A DNA stretch of 64,000 nucleotides, taken from positions 22,003,873-22,067,872 of the forward strand of contig OY970820.1 in assembly GCA_963853835.1 (NCBI GenBank), given 5' to 3'. Of the stretch, positions 1 to 11,201 are shown piece by piece. The translations under genes were made by a program, and so were the position numbers. The stretch's first letter is position 1. Each line of letters starts with the position of its first letter. Under the pieces are notes generated by a model that was given only the letters and a program-made list of their open reading frames with translations, did no database searches and was not told where the DNA came from. Origin of the DNA: Calendula officinalis (lineage: Eukaryota > Streptophyta > Magnoliopsida > Asterales > Asteraceae).

Positions 1-1087
1 TGAAGTTTTAAAAAAATTAGTTGTAATCATTTAGCCTATTCCTTTAGAATAGTAAGATTCTCTTTTGTTTTCTTGATATCTGATGTATTATTATTTAGCA
101 TTTAGGGGGTGGGGTGTATGGGATTGCATATATTCAGCTTATTCTTATTTCAGCACAAAATAATAAATACACGATTTATGTTTTTCTGTACAAATACTAA
201 AAAGTTCAAATTGCGTATAAAGAATGCAATGAGATATAAACCACTTAAAAAAAAAGCCAACCACAAACACCCTCTTCTTAGTCAAAAAGCATCTTTATTT
301 ATGTAAAACTGCAAATTTAAGCCACAAATCAAAAGGCATAAAACTAGCATCTTTTGAAATTGCCAAACAAAAAGAGTGCATGCAAACATAGAATTTAAAG
401 CTTGAAACTGATCAACATTATATCAGAATAAATATACCACAAAAGGACAAAATTATATTCCACTACAACTTCTAGAATTATCAAACAAAATATATAAGGA
501 AAAAAATCATCATTGTAAAAAAATTTATATAATGGTCGTAAACTGTTGTTAATAAGTTGTAGGTCACCCACTGACTTAAGTGTACGTCTTTAAAAAGTTT
601 GGTATCCAGTAACTAATATGTGTGTAATAATCTTAATAAACAAAAGAATATATAGAATGACCAAACTTAATTTATTCAGAAAATAAGATTACCACTAAGT
701 ACATTAACCTCGATATACAACCTTCAAACTTCACTTTTTTTTACATAAAGAGCCATAGATAGTAGATACCTTGACAAGCTCGAGCTTGTTGGCAACATAA
801 AAAATATCATACTTAAAAACAATTTATATACTCTAATAAATAAAAAACTATTCCCTCTACAAAAATAAAAAAAGTCAAAATAATGCTTACATTATTTATT
901 TTATCGGAAAGCGTGACACCTTAATAGACGTGTAGAATTTTAGGTTCATCGAGATGGTCCCAGTCCCTTTCTGCTTAAAGCAATTTAAGATGGTAAAAGA
1001 CTAAGATAATTAATGGTATGATTTTTAAATAGGGACTTGCTAACCATTTTTCTTAGGGCAATGGTTAAGGATAGTTGAATTAGTTAA
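1..1087. other. AT-rich intergenic stretch
   Basis: I see no gene, RNA or clear repeat here. The only open frames are short and low in complexity. If the CLT gene whose first exon lies at 3768-4237 is intact, this stretch could be part of its long first intron. Confidence 0.5.
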
Positions 1088-1089
1088 TA

Positions 1090-1341
1090 CTCCCTCCGTC
1101 CCATAAAAAAGTTCTCATTTCACTTGGGCACAAGATTTTAGGAGATAATTAGTTGTGAGGTGTTGGTAATACTTTTGATTAAAATATAAGGTTAGATTGG
1201 AGAGAGAAAATGTTTTAGTGGTGGAATCTTTGATAATAATAATATTTTATTGAGTGGGTCCCTCATATTTGAGAAATGGGAACTTTTTTGTGGGACAAAA
1301 TTATAATGAGAAATGGGAACTTTTTTGTGGGACGGAGGGAG
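1090..1341. mobile_element. Stowaway-type MITE
   Basis: The ends are inverted copies: CTCCCTCCGTCCC at the left and GGGACGGAGGGAG at the right, each flanked by TA. This is the well-known Stowaway (Tc1/mariner) terminal signature in plants. The homology runs inward about 30 bases (AAGTTCTCATTTC against GAAATGGGAACTT). The right inner end is present twice about 40 bases apart (1271-1296 and 1308-1331). No coding capacity, so it is non-autonomous. Confidence 0.9.
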
Positions 1342-2407
1342 TATACAATTTAAGAAGGATAACTAGTTAAAGATGATTATTAAAATTCAAGTGGGTTTTT
1401 TTTTTTTTTATAGTTGTACACATTTTTAAACACTATTTTTTTTTCTTAAACAATACGGTTATCATTGACATTTTTTTTTAAATATTGCACCACATATTAT
1501 AAAATATGGAAAATGATATTAAATTTATGCCTATATTTTATGCATACTTATTTGATGATTATACATGGCAAGATGAAAGGCAAAAAATGCTGAGTGCAAA
1601 AAAACAAATGACATATATCATGATCTTGTTAGTTATACATATACATTATAGGCATTTAGTCGTATGTTTTCTTTTAAATAGAGAAATTTAAATTGACGGT
1701 GAGGTAATTCTAAACTCAAGTTATTTGGGGTCATCGTTACTATTAGTCTACGCAAAAAAAAAAAAAAAATTAATGTTCTTTTAACGGCACTATTAGTCTA
1801 TGCAATGAGTTAAGTTTTTGAGAAAATCCTTTTATTTTACTTAATCTTTGATCATTATTTTTTGCAATCTAGACAAATTTATCCAAAAACTCATACTAGA
1901 ATTGATGATATTTTAATCAAGAATACATTAATTAAATAATGTAGATATAAAATAAAGGGAAATTTTCATAGAAAGGGAAAACCATACGAAGTTCCATATT
2001 TTGTGCAATTAAAAATTTTAATAATTAAAGTTAATATCAAAAAAGCGTACGTCTTTTAGCCGTTGCCATCTATAGTTGGAAACACATATTTTCATCTGGA
2101 CCTACTAATTATAACGTGACATCATTTGTACCCCCTGACTTTTTTAATGGATATCTATGAACATCCACTAATTCAAATCGTAGAAAATCTTGCTACCCTT
2201 CAAATAATGCCTTATTTAATATGCGTGGTGACTATTTTGAGAGCTGTTGGTAGTTGGCACTAGTGAGTGGTGAGTTAAAAATATACTGTAGCTGTATTTT
2301 TTTAATGAAAATCTTATTATTTAAACATTTGAATAGAAAAATAAAAATAACATATTACTGCTTTAAATTTCTTGCTAAGAATATATAGAGACATGTGTTA
2401 AAATTAG

Positions 2408-2716
2408 GCATGCGCACAGTCCAAGAATCGGACTGAACCGACCCGGATCAACTAGAACCGGGAACTGAGAAAATGGTTTTGGCTGCACCAAGGACCGAAC
2501 CGAACCAGATTGAGAACCGGCCGGAACCGAACCGAGGTAATTTGTCGACTTTTTGTGGCTTTTCTCGGTTCTGGACCGAACCGATCGGCACCGAACCGCT
2601 TGGAACTGATAACCGAATTTTCATAAAAAATAGAACTGAACCAATGTAGCTCGGTTCGGTCAAGTCAGGTTCGGTCCGGTCCGGTCGGTTCTCAATCCAA
2701 TTTACACATTCCTAAT
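2408..2716. repeat. GGTTCGGTC-word fold-back element
   Basis: The left half is built of ACCGAACCGG words and the right half of their complement (GGTTCGGTCC), so the segment can fold on itself. Outer ends AGGCATGCGCACA and, on the other strand, AGGAATGTGTAAA look like degenerate terminal repeats. No clean target duplication. It resembles the fold-backs near 9630, 14000 and 53082. An open frame on the minus strand here is a by-product of the repeated words. Confidence 0.5.
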
Positions 2717-2901
2717 TAAAATTGGATGTAGATAAATAGGCCTAAAGATATTTAAAAGAGTGTTTGTCTAACTTATACCCTTAATAAATGTCATATCTTA
2801 CTCCTTTATAATGTGTTTAGGACTACTAAATATATAATTACTTAAACTTAAGCTTAAACTTATTTCTACTTTTAGTAACATCTTAAACACCACAAAAATA
2901 A

Positions 2902-2990
2902 AAAAAAATGTTGCTTACAGGATTCGAACACAAGACATTTTGTAAGTACTGACTGTGTGTTAACCAATTGATCTAAATGACTCTTTTGTA
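2902..2990 (-). mobile_element. SINE head fragment (tRNA-derived)
   Basis: On the minus strand the order is a box-A-like word (TAGATCAATTGG), a box-B-like word (TGTTCGAATCC) and then a run of T/A. This is the internal Pol III promoter layout of tRNA-derived SINEs. No full cloverleaf can be drawn, so it is not a tRNA gene. A direct repeat (TTTTGTAAGTACTGACTG) at 2938 and 2983 surrounds part of it. Confidence 0.5.
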
Positions 2991-3140
2991 AGTACTGACT
3001 GCAAAACGTCGAAATTATCTCTTGTTTTATTTCGGATACAGTTTAATATGTATTCTAGAAGGTCTTACCACTCATCTTATTCAACACTTACCGAAGATAA
3101 CGTCTTGACTATTGTCAAAAAAAACTCTACAATTTAGTTA

Positions 3141-3178
3141 CGGGTACCCGTCGCCGCATTGCGCGGGTACCCTGCTAG
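3141..3178 (+). mobile_element. Helitron-like 3' end
   Basis: A GC-rich hairpin (CGGGTACCCG ... GCGCGGGTACCC) is followed after two bases by CTAG, then T. Hairpin plus CTRR inserted before T is the plant Helitron 3' terminus. The same terminus occurs in opposite orientation at 62121 and 62838. The 5' end (TC) of this copy was not identified; it should lie to the left. Confidence 0.6.
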
Positions 3179-3225
3179 TATTAAATAAGTGGCCAATAAA
3201 GATTTTAGTATTCTGAATTAGCTTA

Positions 3226-3424
3226 CTAGTTTTTTTTTTTTTTTTTTTTTGAACGGCCAGTTAGTAAGTTAGTGGTTCGAGCCTAGACAGTGACATCCAC
3301 AAGGGGCAGTATGTCTTCCCTCGAACCTTCCACCTATGGGGAATAAACCCCACGTACACGATGGGACTTGAACCCATGACTTTGACCATGAGCAACACCT
3401 TATCTTTTCACCAAAACCACTAGT
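3226..3424 (-). mobile_element. tRNA-derived SINE, full copy
   Basis: Read on the minus strand: a box-A-like stretch, box B (GGTTCAAGTCCC, complement near 3367), a unique body and a poly-A tail (the long T run at 3231-3250 on the plus strand). The ACTAGT word next to both ends may be the remains of a target duplication. Its tail (TTACTAACTGGCCGTTC) is shared with the copy at 4631-4866 and with the tiny insertion at 44936. Confidence 0.7.
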
Positions 3425-3767
3425 AAAATTGCAGTAATAATTAATTATTAAATATGTAACATAATATTCTGAATTTTATGAAATTGCAGATTTACTACCA
3501 TAACTTATTAATTAAAATATCATATTTCATCTCTAAAATATTTTAGAGTTTGTAAACGAACTAAATGCATGTTGCCAATATAAATTATGCATACCTTTTA
3601 ACTAGTGACCAAAACATTACTCTTAATAAAATATTTATATGCATATGCAATTATGTATCATAAGTTAAATAAAAAAATCCGACGACAGGGAGGCATGTTC
3701 AAAGATACCAATTTCACTTTGTTGTGTGTGTTAGTGTGTGAGAGAGAGTATTGAAAATTTGTGTTAC

Positions 3768-4237
3768 CCGAATGTGGCGAGCTGAGCCAAGAAAAATGGA
3801 TACTTCTTCAAAGGAACCAAAGCGAGCTTATAGAGGACTCGATTCCCTACTCCTAACCCCATCGTAACAACCGCCGCAACTGCAACCTCCGCCCTCCTCC
3901 GCCGCCAATCCCGCTCTCCAATTTCCACCACCGCCTTCCCATCCTCATCTTCCACAATCTCCTGTTTATCGTGCAAAGCGTACCAGCAAATCGTACTCGA
4001 TTTCCGTTTCTCTCTTCCGTCCTCCACCAATCGTTGTACCGCCGGAACCGCCTCGGTCATCCGCCGTCGGAGAGAGGTTGTCAGAACGATACCTTTTGTT
4101 CTCCATTGATTTGGATTGGGGAGAAATTGCAATTCAGAGGATAGTCGTCGAATTAGATGCGTTTGTTTGTGAAAATTCACGTCCGTTGATGAGCCGGTGC
4201 CGCCGGATATCCGGTGGCCGGAAGCCGCCATAAACAC
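3768..4237 (-). CDS. CLT1-like: CLT (CRT-like transporter) gene, first exon only
   Basis: The exon encodes 156 residues: a Ser/Arg-rich N-terminus like a plastid transit peptide, then the start of the first membrane segment with the family-diagnostic stretch NRVLYKLALVPLKKYPFF. In Arabidopsis the CLT proteins are plastid-envelope carriers of the chloroquine-resistance-transporter-like family that move glutathione precursors between plastid and cytosol. The exon ends TTC GG and meets a good splice donor (GTAACA); without splicing a stop follows at once. A second Met three codons in (4231) could be the true start. I could not find exon 2 (next expected residues begin the second membrane helix) in the 3.7 kb to the left, which holds a SINE, a Helitron-like end, a fold-back and a MITE. 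So either intron 1 is long and the gene continues outside the window, or the gene is broken. Confidence 0.8.
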
Positions 4238-4630
4238 TGATTCGAATTATGGGAAAGAAAATGAGGTATCGGAAATGAAGCGGCCAAAGGAAATGTATAT
4301 GAATTGAATATGTATCTGACGTGGTCAGATGAGAGGGTCCCCGTTTCTGAATTCTTTTCCTTTTTTTAGCCGACGGGGCCTATTTATAAATTTAAGGGTT
4401 TTGTTAATAACAATGGCTGTCACTAACATACATATAAAGTTTGTACATTAATTAAAAAAGTAATATTCTTAAAATTCAGGGTGCTTGTCTTTTGTGTATT
4501 TTGTCTTTTATGTATTTAATCCTTTTTTACTACTTCTTTCTATTCAAAATAAGTTTAATTTTTTTGGGCGAATTAAAATAAGTGATAAATTTTAAAAAAT
4601 TACTTTAATTGGTAAAAAATATTAGGATCC

Positions 4631-4866
4631 TCACCCATTTTTTTTTCTTTTGAACGGCAAGTTAGTAAGTTAGTGGTTCGATCGTAAACAGTGACATTCA
4701 CAAGGGGCAGTATGTCTTCCCTCGAACCTTCCACATATGGGGAATAAATCCCACCACTTTTTAATCTCCAAGTTTTACCTCCAACAAGGCTTGAAGCCAA
4801 GACCTCTTGAAGGAAAACCTCAAGGCAACCCTTAGTAGCCAACTGATCTAGACCAATTGGTTCTCA
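4631..4866 (-). mobile_element. SINE, variant copy
   Basis: The plus strand shows the T-rich tail, then the same body as 3226-3424 (GTTAGTAAGTTAGTGGTTCG; AAGGGGCAGTATGTCTTCCC), but the head is different: on the minus strand it begins with TGGTCTAGATCAGTTGGC (box A) and GGCTTCAAGCC (box B). The two SINEs share a tail and differ in the tRNA-like head. Confidence 0.65.
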
Positions 4867-4869
4867 CCC

Positions 4870-5690
4870 ACTAACCATCTATTTTAACAAAATGAAATGA
4901 CTCTTTTAACATTATTTTTTACTTTTAAACATCATTAACTCCACTTTATTTAAAAGATGTGTGACTCATTTCCCACTAACCACTCAATTAATTTAATTTA
5001 ACTATTATTATAATTTTTACCTCAAAAACCGTAAAACTTAAAGTGTATCATTTTGAATCGGAGGAAGTATAACTTTTATTTAATATATCTTATTGTACAA
5101 GTTTTATAGAAGTAATGAATTATGTAATTATACCAAACAATAGTTATAATGATTAAAGTTATGGTACATAAATCACCTCTGTTATAATGTTATGCACTAA
5201 TTATACGTTATAATTTGTTTAATGTTGATAAAAAAAATAATATGGACATGTTTGGATAAATTTCGAAACTCTTTATTAAGTTATTATTATTATTATTTTA
5301 ATCAATTATCTAGATTAATTAGCCACTAACGGTGTGTTTGGTACAGAGAATTAAAGGGAGAGAAATGGAAATAGAAATAAATTCCTTTGTTTGGTTACAT
5401 TGAGAAAAGGAGAGGAGGAGAATTGTCAATTCCTATTCTCTAAATTTGTTTCCCTCTCTTATATAGAGAAAGGGTGGGAATTGAAAATTGAGAATAAAAA
5501 GAAAAACACGGAGATTTGCCTTTTCTGGTGTTTTAAAACAGAACGCACAATAGAACCTCGTCCGTTGCTTTTTTTTTCAAAAATTGCTGCGTTTCTTTAA
5601 GGTATTCATCTCAAAAATTGCTGCGTTTCTTCAAGGTATTCATCTCAATTGCTGTGTTTAGTGTAATTTTCTAGATTAAATATTGATTTA
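4870..5690. other. Intergenic, AT-rich
   Basis: No gene seen. A degenerate MITE-like stretch starts near 5331 (GGTGTGTTTGGTACAGAG). A 33-base word (AAAATTGCTGCGTTTCTT...) is tandemly repeated at about 5578 and 5612. It ends where the LTR begins at 5697. Confidence 0.4.
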
Positions 5691-5696
5691 GGTTTG

Positions 5697-7976
5697 TGTA
5701 ACGACCGGAATTTTCGGTTAATGAATTAAATGGAAATATTGAGGAATAAAGGAGGTAAAATATTTAATCGAGTCTCCGTTGTGTTTTATCGAGTGTTTGG
5801 ATGTTTGGGACTTGGTGTAACCAAGTATGGGTCAAGACTTGGATGGAAACAAGTTTAAAAGGCAAGAAACTGACCCAGACAGCCCTCGCGGCGCGAGGCA
5901 GGCGCGAGCCAGACGCGAGATCGAACAGTGGGTTCAGAGCTCAGACGCGAGAAGCTCGAGTTGAGGCTCGAGTTGAGACAAGAGCCGCGAGCCAGACTCG
6001 AGCCAGTCGCGAGCGAAACGCGAGATCTGTTTTTCAGCGGCAACCAGCAGGCAAAGCCGCGTCACCTCGCGGCGCGAGGTGGACGCGAGCGGGGCGCGAG
6101 GATCGTCAGGAATACATAAACTTGTGTGTACGCTAGGGTTTCATTTCACCTTCAACCCTACATATAGTGCAGCCGATTTGGGAGTGTTCTTGGTCGTTTT
6201 TGGAGCTCAAGAGCTCATATCTTCACCATCTTGAAGGATTGAAATATCAAGGGTAAGTGTTCTTGATTGTCTTGCTTATCTACCTTGATTGTGAGCTTTG
6301 TATGGGTAAAAATAGTGGTTTGGGGAACCAACCATGTCATCTTTGGGGAAGATGACTAAACATGGGTGTAGAACACTCATTGTAAGCTTGTAATCGATGT
6401 GTACAAGTTGGATTTCGGTTTATTGATGGAAATATTGAACTAGGGTTTGAGATTCCACCAAGTTGGATGAACTTGGTGGTTAAGGTTGTAGATATGGATT
6501 GATTAGTGATTAGTTATGGATTATAACTAGTTATTGTGATGATATTAATGGTAGGTCAAGAAGACCTAAAGTTTGGTGACATTTCACAAGTTGGAAAGCA
6601 GGGATTCGTGTTGTTAGACACGATTTGGAGTTAGCTTGGCTAAGGTGAGTACATGAGACTTTTACTGAGTACATAGCAAATGATTTTGAAAACTATGATG
6701 TTTTATGGGTCTTTATTAATAAATGTTTTTAATAAAGATATGATTAAAAGGATAAGATAATACAAGTAATAGACCATTTAAGTATGTCTAGATGACTAAT
6801 GATTTTTGAAAGAGGTTATGATAATGAAAAGTAATTAATAATTCTTTATTAATATGATGTTTGACTAGAGTAATGATTAAGAAAGTATGATATTTGGCTT
6901 ATTAATAATATGTATTAATAAAGCTCACAACAATGATTTTAAGTATCAAGTATTGATTAGTATATTATACTAATAAAAGTAGTGATTGAATTGCTAGGAG
7001 AAATAAATATAAAGTGACTAGAAATAGATTTTTATTCTAGTAAAAGAGAAGTTAAAGTATATGATTTTTATAAATAATAAACATGCTTTATTTAATAAAG
7101 GACTTGGTAAAGTCAATATTGAAATTGAATAAGAAATGAGAATAATATGACAATTAGAATAGATGTATTCTAATTTATGTTTGAGTATGTATTATTTGGA
7201 CATAGACCCGTATTTGATGATTTCAATATGTGATGAGAAAAGGATCCGGATCATAGTTAACCCACACAAGTTGGGGGAGTTAGTGACACCTACTTGGGGA
7301 GGTACCACCCTGCGCAAGAGTAGACTGTCGAGAAATAGTCAACCCGGAAATCGCGGGAGAAATAGTCAACCCGAAAATCGGGGGAGAAATAGTTAACCCG
7401 GAAACGGGGGAGTTTCAGTTAACCCGGAAACGGGGGAGTTTACCTAGTTAACCCACATCGGGGGAGTTTTCTACGGAGAGGTCCATAGCGTATGTGATAA
7501 AGATTTAGTAAGCTATGAATAGCTTACAAGTATGTGACTACGTGATGGGTAAGCTTACGGTTAGCTTACTAGTAAATACGAATAAGCGGTAAGAACATAA
7601 GATAATAATTAATAAATGATTAAAGAAAAGAAATGAATAGTAATGACTTTTATTATATTTGAGAATGGGTCAAAAACCCATGTATCTCACGAGACTATTT
7701 TGTCTCACGTACTACTTTGTTTTTGGCTATGTACTCAGGTTCGAGATCGATGGATTAGAGGGTCGCGGTAGAAGTGGCCTAGTGTTGATTAGCTCGGGAG
7801 CTCCTAGGTAGATCCCATTTATCCTATGGTTATGATATTATATTGTAACACTGGTTTTAATACTCTAATAAACTTTTAAAAGGTTTTTGTTAAACCGTAT
7901 TTTGGGATATTGGACTTTGTAATATTTTTATTTAAAAATATGTTTTAAAAGATGTTTTGAAAATTGAGGTGTTACA
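5697..7976 (+). repeat. 5' LTR of broken gag-only retrotransposon
   Basis: Starts TGTAACGACCGG and ends GAGGTGTTACA, the same ends as the two LTRs at 19939 and 25739, and is 2280 bp long. It carries a CpG-rich island of GCGCGAG words (5885-6100), a weak TATA-like word (ACATAAA, 6114-6120) and, unlike the other two copies, a tandem array of GTTAACCCGGAAACGGGGGA units at about 7321-7475. It is followed by a primer-binding site with one mismatch (TCGTATCAGAGC instead of TGGTATCAGAGC). Confidence 0.88.
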
Positions 7977-8218
7977 ACTTCGTATCAGAGCTATAGTTTA
8001 AGTGAATTAGGTAGGTTTGACCTCCCTAGTCTTAAGCTATGCTAAGTAGGACCATATGTTTTCCATAGGATGTCCATGATTTGTCTTTTGAGACCGTAAA
8101 GTATGGGTATATTAGGGTCGAACCCTAAGAAGGAAAATAATGCTTTGAGCTTTATGGGTTATGTTTGACTAATAAGTCAATCTCTGAATTCTAATGGTTT
8201 AATATGTTGGTATAGCAA

Positions 8219-9151
8219 ATGGTGAACCAAAGAAGTGGAGAAATCCCACGAGATCATGAGACGGATTCAAATCGAATCCCGACTCATCCCAGTAATAATG
8301 GAGAGGGTTCCGGTTTGGATGCAAACCAAACCCCGGTAACCATGGAAACTGTCCAGAAATTGTTTACCCTAATTAGGGAAGTGGTGAATGAAGATGTTAA
8401 CCGGATCATGACTAACCGGTTCAATGAGGAGAAGAATGATAATTCTAAGTCCCATGGGGGAAGTAGGTCTTCGGGTAGCAAGGCACGTACCGAGGAGCCA
8501 TCGACCGAGGAAAGCAACGATTCGGGGTCGGAAGAAAGAGAAGGATGTACATACAAGGCATTTATGACGTGCAACCCCGGTGAGTATTATGGAAGTTCGG
8601 AACCGAATGTCACAATGCGTTGGATTCGGGAGACTAAGCAAGTGTTAGATAGTAGCAAGTGTTTGAGAGAAGACATGGTCACTTATGCATTCCGACAGTT
8701 GAAGGATGAAGCGTTGTTATGGTGGAATGCCATGTATGATACTTTGGGTAAGAAAGCATTGTATGAGATGTCGTGGGAAGAGTTCACGAGTAGATTAAAG
8801 GAAAAGTTTTGTGCCACTCGAGGTGTCGAGAGGGGTATTCGGCGAAAAGCACAAGAGTTGTCGTCAGGAGGGGAAAGGAAGAAGCTTGATAGTAGCTTGA
8901 AATCGACAAAGGAAGATAGATTTGGATCGAGTCCGTCAAAGAAATGTAGTGTTGGAAGTTGTCAAAGTTGTGGTAAGAATCACCAGGGAGAATGCAAAGC
9001 AAACACGGCTATATGTTTCAAATGCGGAAGATTTGGGCACAAGGCGAAAGACTGCAAAGTAAGGAACCTCGAGGAAGTGGAATGCTTCACTTGTCACGAG
9101 CTGGGGCACTATAGTAGTGTGTGCCCGAGGAAAAGAACCGACTCATCATAA
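8219..9151 (+). pseudogene. Retrotransposon gag with internal deletion
   Basis: The open frame of 310 residues matches the 406-residue gag at 22457-23677 through most of its length: N-terminal acidic/Ser-rich part, first half of the gag core (WIRETKQVL, WWNAMY, SRLKEKFC) and three Cys/His knuckles, two of them C-x2-C-x4-H-x4-C. It lacks 73 codons from the core, an in-frame loss of 219 bases between two TTTGTnCC words in the other copy. The C-terminus also differs and is followed by unrelated AT-rich DNA; no 3' LTR or polypurine tract is present. The element 5697-9150 is therefore a dead, 3'-truncated copy. Confidence 0.85.
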
Positions 9152-11201
9152 TTTAAGAAACCAGGAAGAGAAATTATTTTGTATCAACTTTTTATTTTAA
9201 TGATTTTATTTTAGAAATAAAATCAATTTTGAGTATTTAGGAAAAGTTTTAAAATATTTTAATCTATATTTATAAAAAAAAAAAAACTAATACATTTTTA
9301 ATATGTCATTTATTTAGTATACATCTCCATCTTACACTTTTAGAAAAGTAGATTATATCTCTGTCTTGTTTAAAGTAGACTGAAAAGTATAAACTATAAA
9401 GTAGATATATATGAGAAATATTGTTCAGTATAAAAAATACTAAACACCTATGTCCTATTAATGTTTAGTGTTAAATATAATGTTTTAAAAATTCGATTGA
9501 AATTGGAAAATATGAAAGTTTTTGAATTTTTTATGGTATTTATTTTTATTTTTTAGTTTTTTCACATATTTATACACCATCTACATAAAATTGCATTAGA
9601 GTTACTCAACATTATTATTATTCATAGACCTATAAACGAACCGAACGTTCAACGAACTGTTCGTGAACCGTTCGGTGGGAGTTTGTTTATTTTTGTTCGT
9701 TTAGTTAAACAAACAAACACGTATAAGAATTTGTGTTCATTTAGTTAAACGAAGAAACGAGAATATTAAATGTTCGTTCAATTACGTTCGTGAACATTCG
9801 TTTATGTTTGTTCGTTAGTGCTCATTTACTTTGTATCAACTTGAATTTTGAGAAAACGATTTTGATGTTTCCTTCCGGAGGACAAAACCCTACAACAAGT
9901 TTGTCACTATCAGACGTCCATAAATTCATGGTGTTTATGGAAATATCTCAAAAGCAACGTGGTTCCTAAGCATGCACATATAAATTCATGTGGGCGATGT
10001 TTCCTTCAACTTTTATAAATAACTATACCTAATGTGAAGTTTGGAAACTATCATGCTTAAAATATTTTAAGAATGTGCAATCTAAAAATGCTGAAAGTTA
10101 GTGGAGTTAAAATATTTTAGAATTTTTTTTTATGGTATTTATTTTGTATATTTTTAGCCCTTTTAGCATTTGTATACCATGTATAATTGGGAGTTGATTC
10201 ATATAGAGCAATATTTATCCATACAGAGCAATTTCATCTCAAATGACAATGATGTCATTTCTTTCCTTTTACTAAATTTTGCATTTCACTCTTTCTCTAA
10301 AGGCATGACTGTCATTAGGGATAAAATTGCTCTACATGGATATAAAATTGATCTGTACGAATCACCTCTCTATATAATTAATCCATTATAAATACTCGAC
10401 ATAATTAATGTATCATAAATATACTCAACAATATTGTCATCCGGTTCAACCGAACCCGGTCCGAGTGGTTCAACCTTATTAGGACATTGTTCGCTTCAAT
10501 GCAAAATTATTTTAAAACACTGGCAATGTTAGCTTAGAGATGAAAGTAACAAGGGCAGTGAAGTTCACTGCGGAATATTTTTTCCCAATTTATTTGCATA
10601 GTCTAAAAGAGAGAGGAGATAAATAGAAAGCCATGAGGAAATGAGAATATTGCACGAGAAACTGACATAAGTACACAAACTTTGACTTTACTTTATTTTA
10701 CAGCATGTATGCATAGAGTAACGAAAGAAACACTGCAGCCGATAAAAACCTTTATGAACAGTAAATCAACACTTCAAACGACATAAAAACTGTCCAAAAC
10801 GACAAACAATATCTAAGCAACTCAGAAGCCTCAAATTCAACAAACCACTAGTAGATATCAACATGTTTACATATGAATTGAGAGTCTATTTGGGTACAAA
10901 ATCAAAAATATTAGGTGAAAATGAAACCAGTCAGACAAGCTGTAAAACATACCTCCAAAAATCACCATATTCAAACGTTTAGATTATTATTGCAATAATT
11001 TACATATTTTTTAACTGTATTTAACGCATTTGACTATATATAAAAAGCTAAATAAAATAAAATGTGGACATCAAAATGTTCAATACATATACTTTCTCAA
11101 AATAGCCTTTTTCTTGCTATTACTGATTAAAAAAAACTTCAGCAGTAATCAAATTCTTCCAAAAATCAAACAACACCATGGTTTCTGGTAGATTGAAACC
11201 G
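9152..11201. other. Intergenic, no gene; fold-back at 9622-9830
   Basis: Mostly AT-rich sequence without usable reading frames. A segment at about 9622-9830 is made of AACGAACCGTTCG words on the left and TTCGTTCG words on the right, another self-complementary word repeat. A short GGTTCAACCGAACCCGG stretch lies at 10442-10470. The rest shows no recognisable feature; 10700-11200 may include the 3' UTR of the PPR gene. Confidence 0.4.

Noticed and set aside
5801..6136. Arg/Glu-rich open frames in the GCGCGAG island (also at 20006-20305 and 25806-26105)
   Set aside because: They arise from the repeated CpG words in the LTRs, exist on both strands, and match no protein family.
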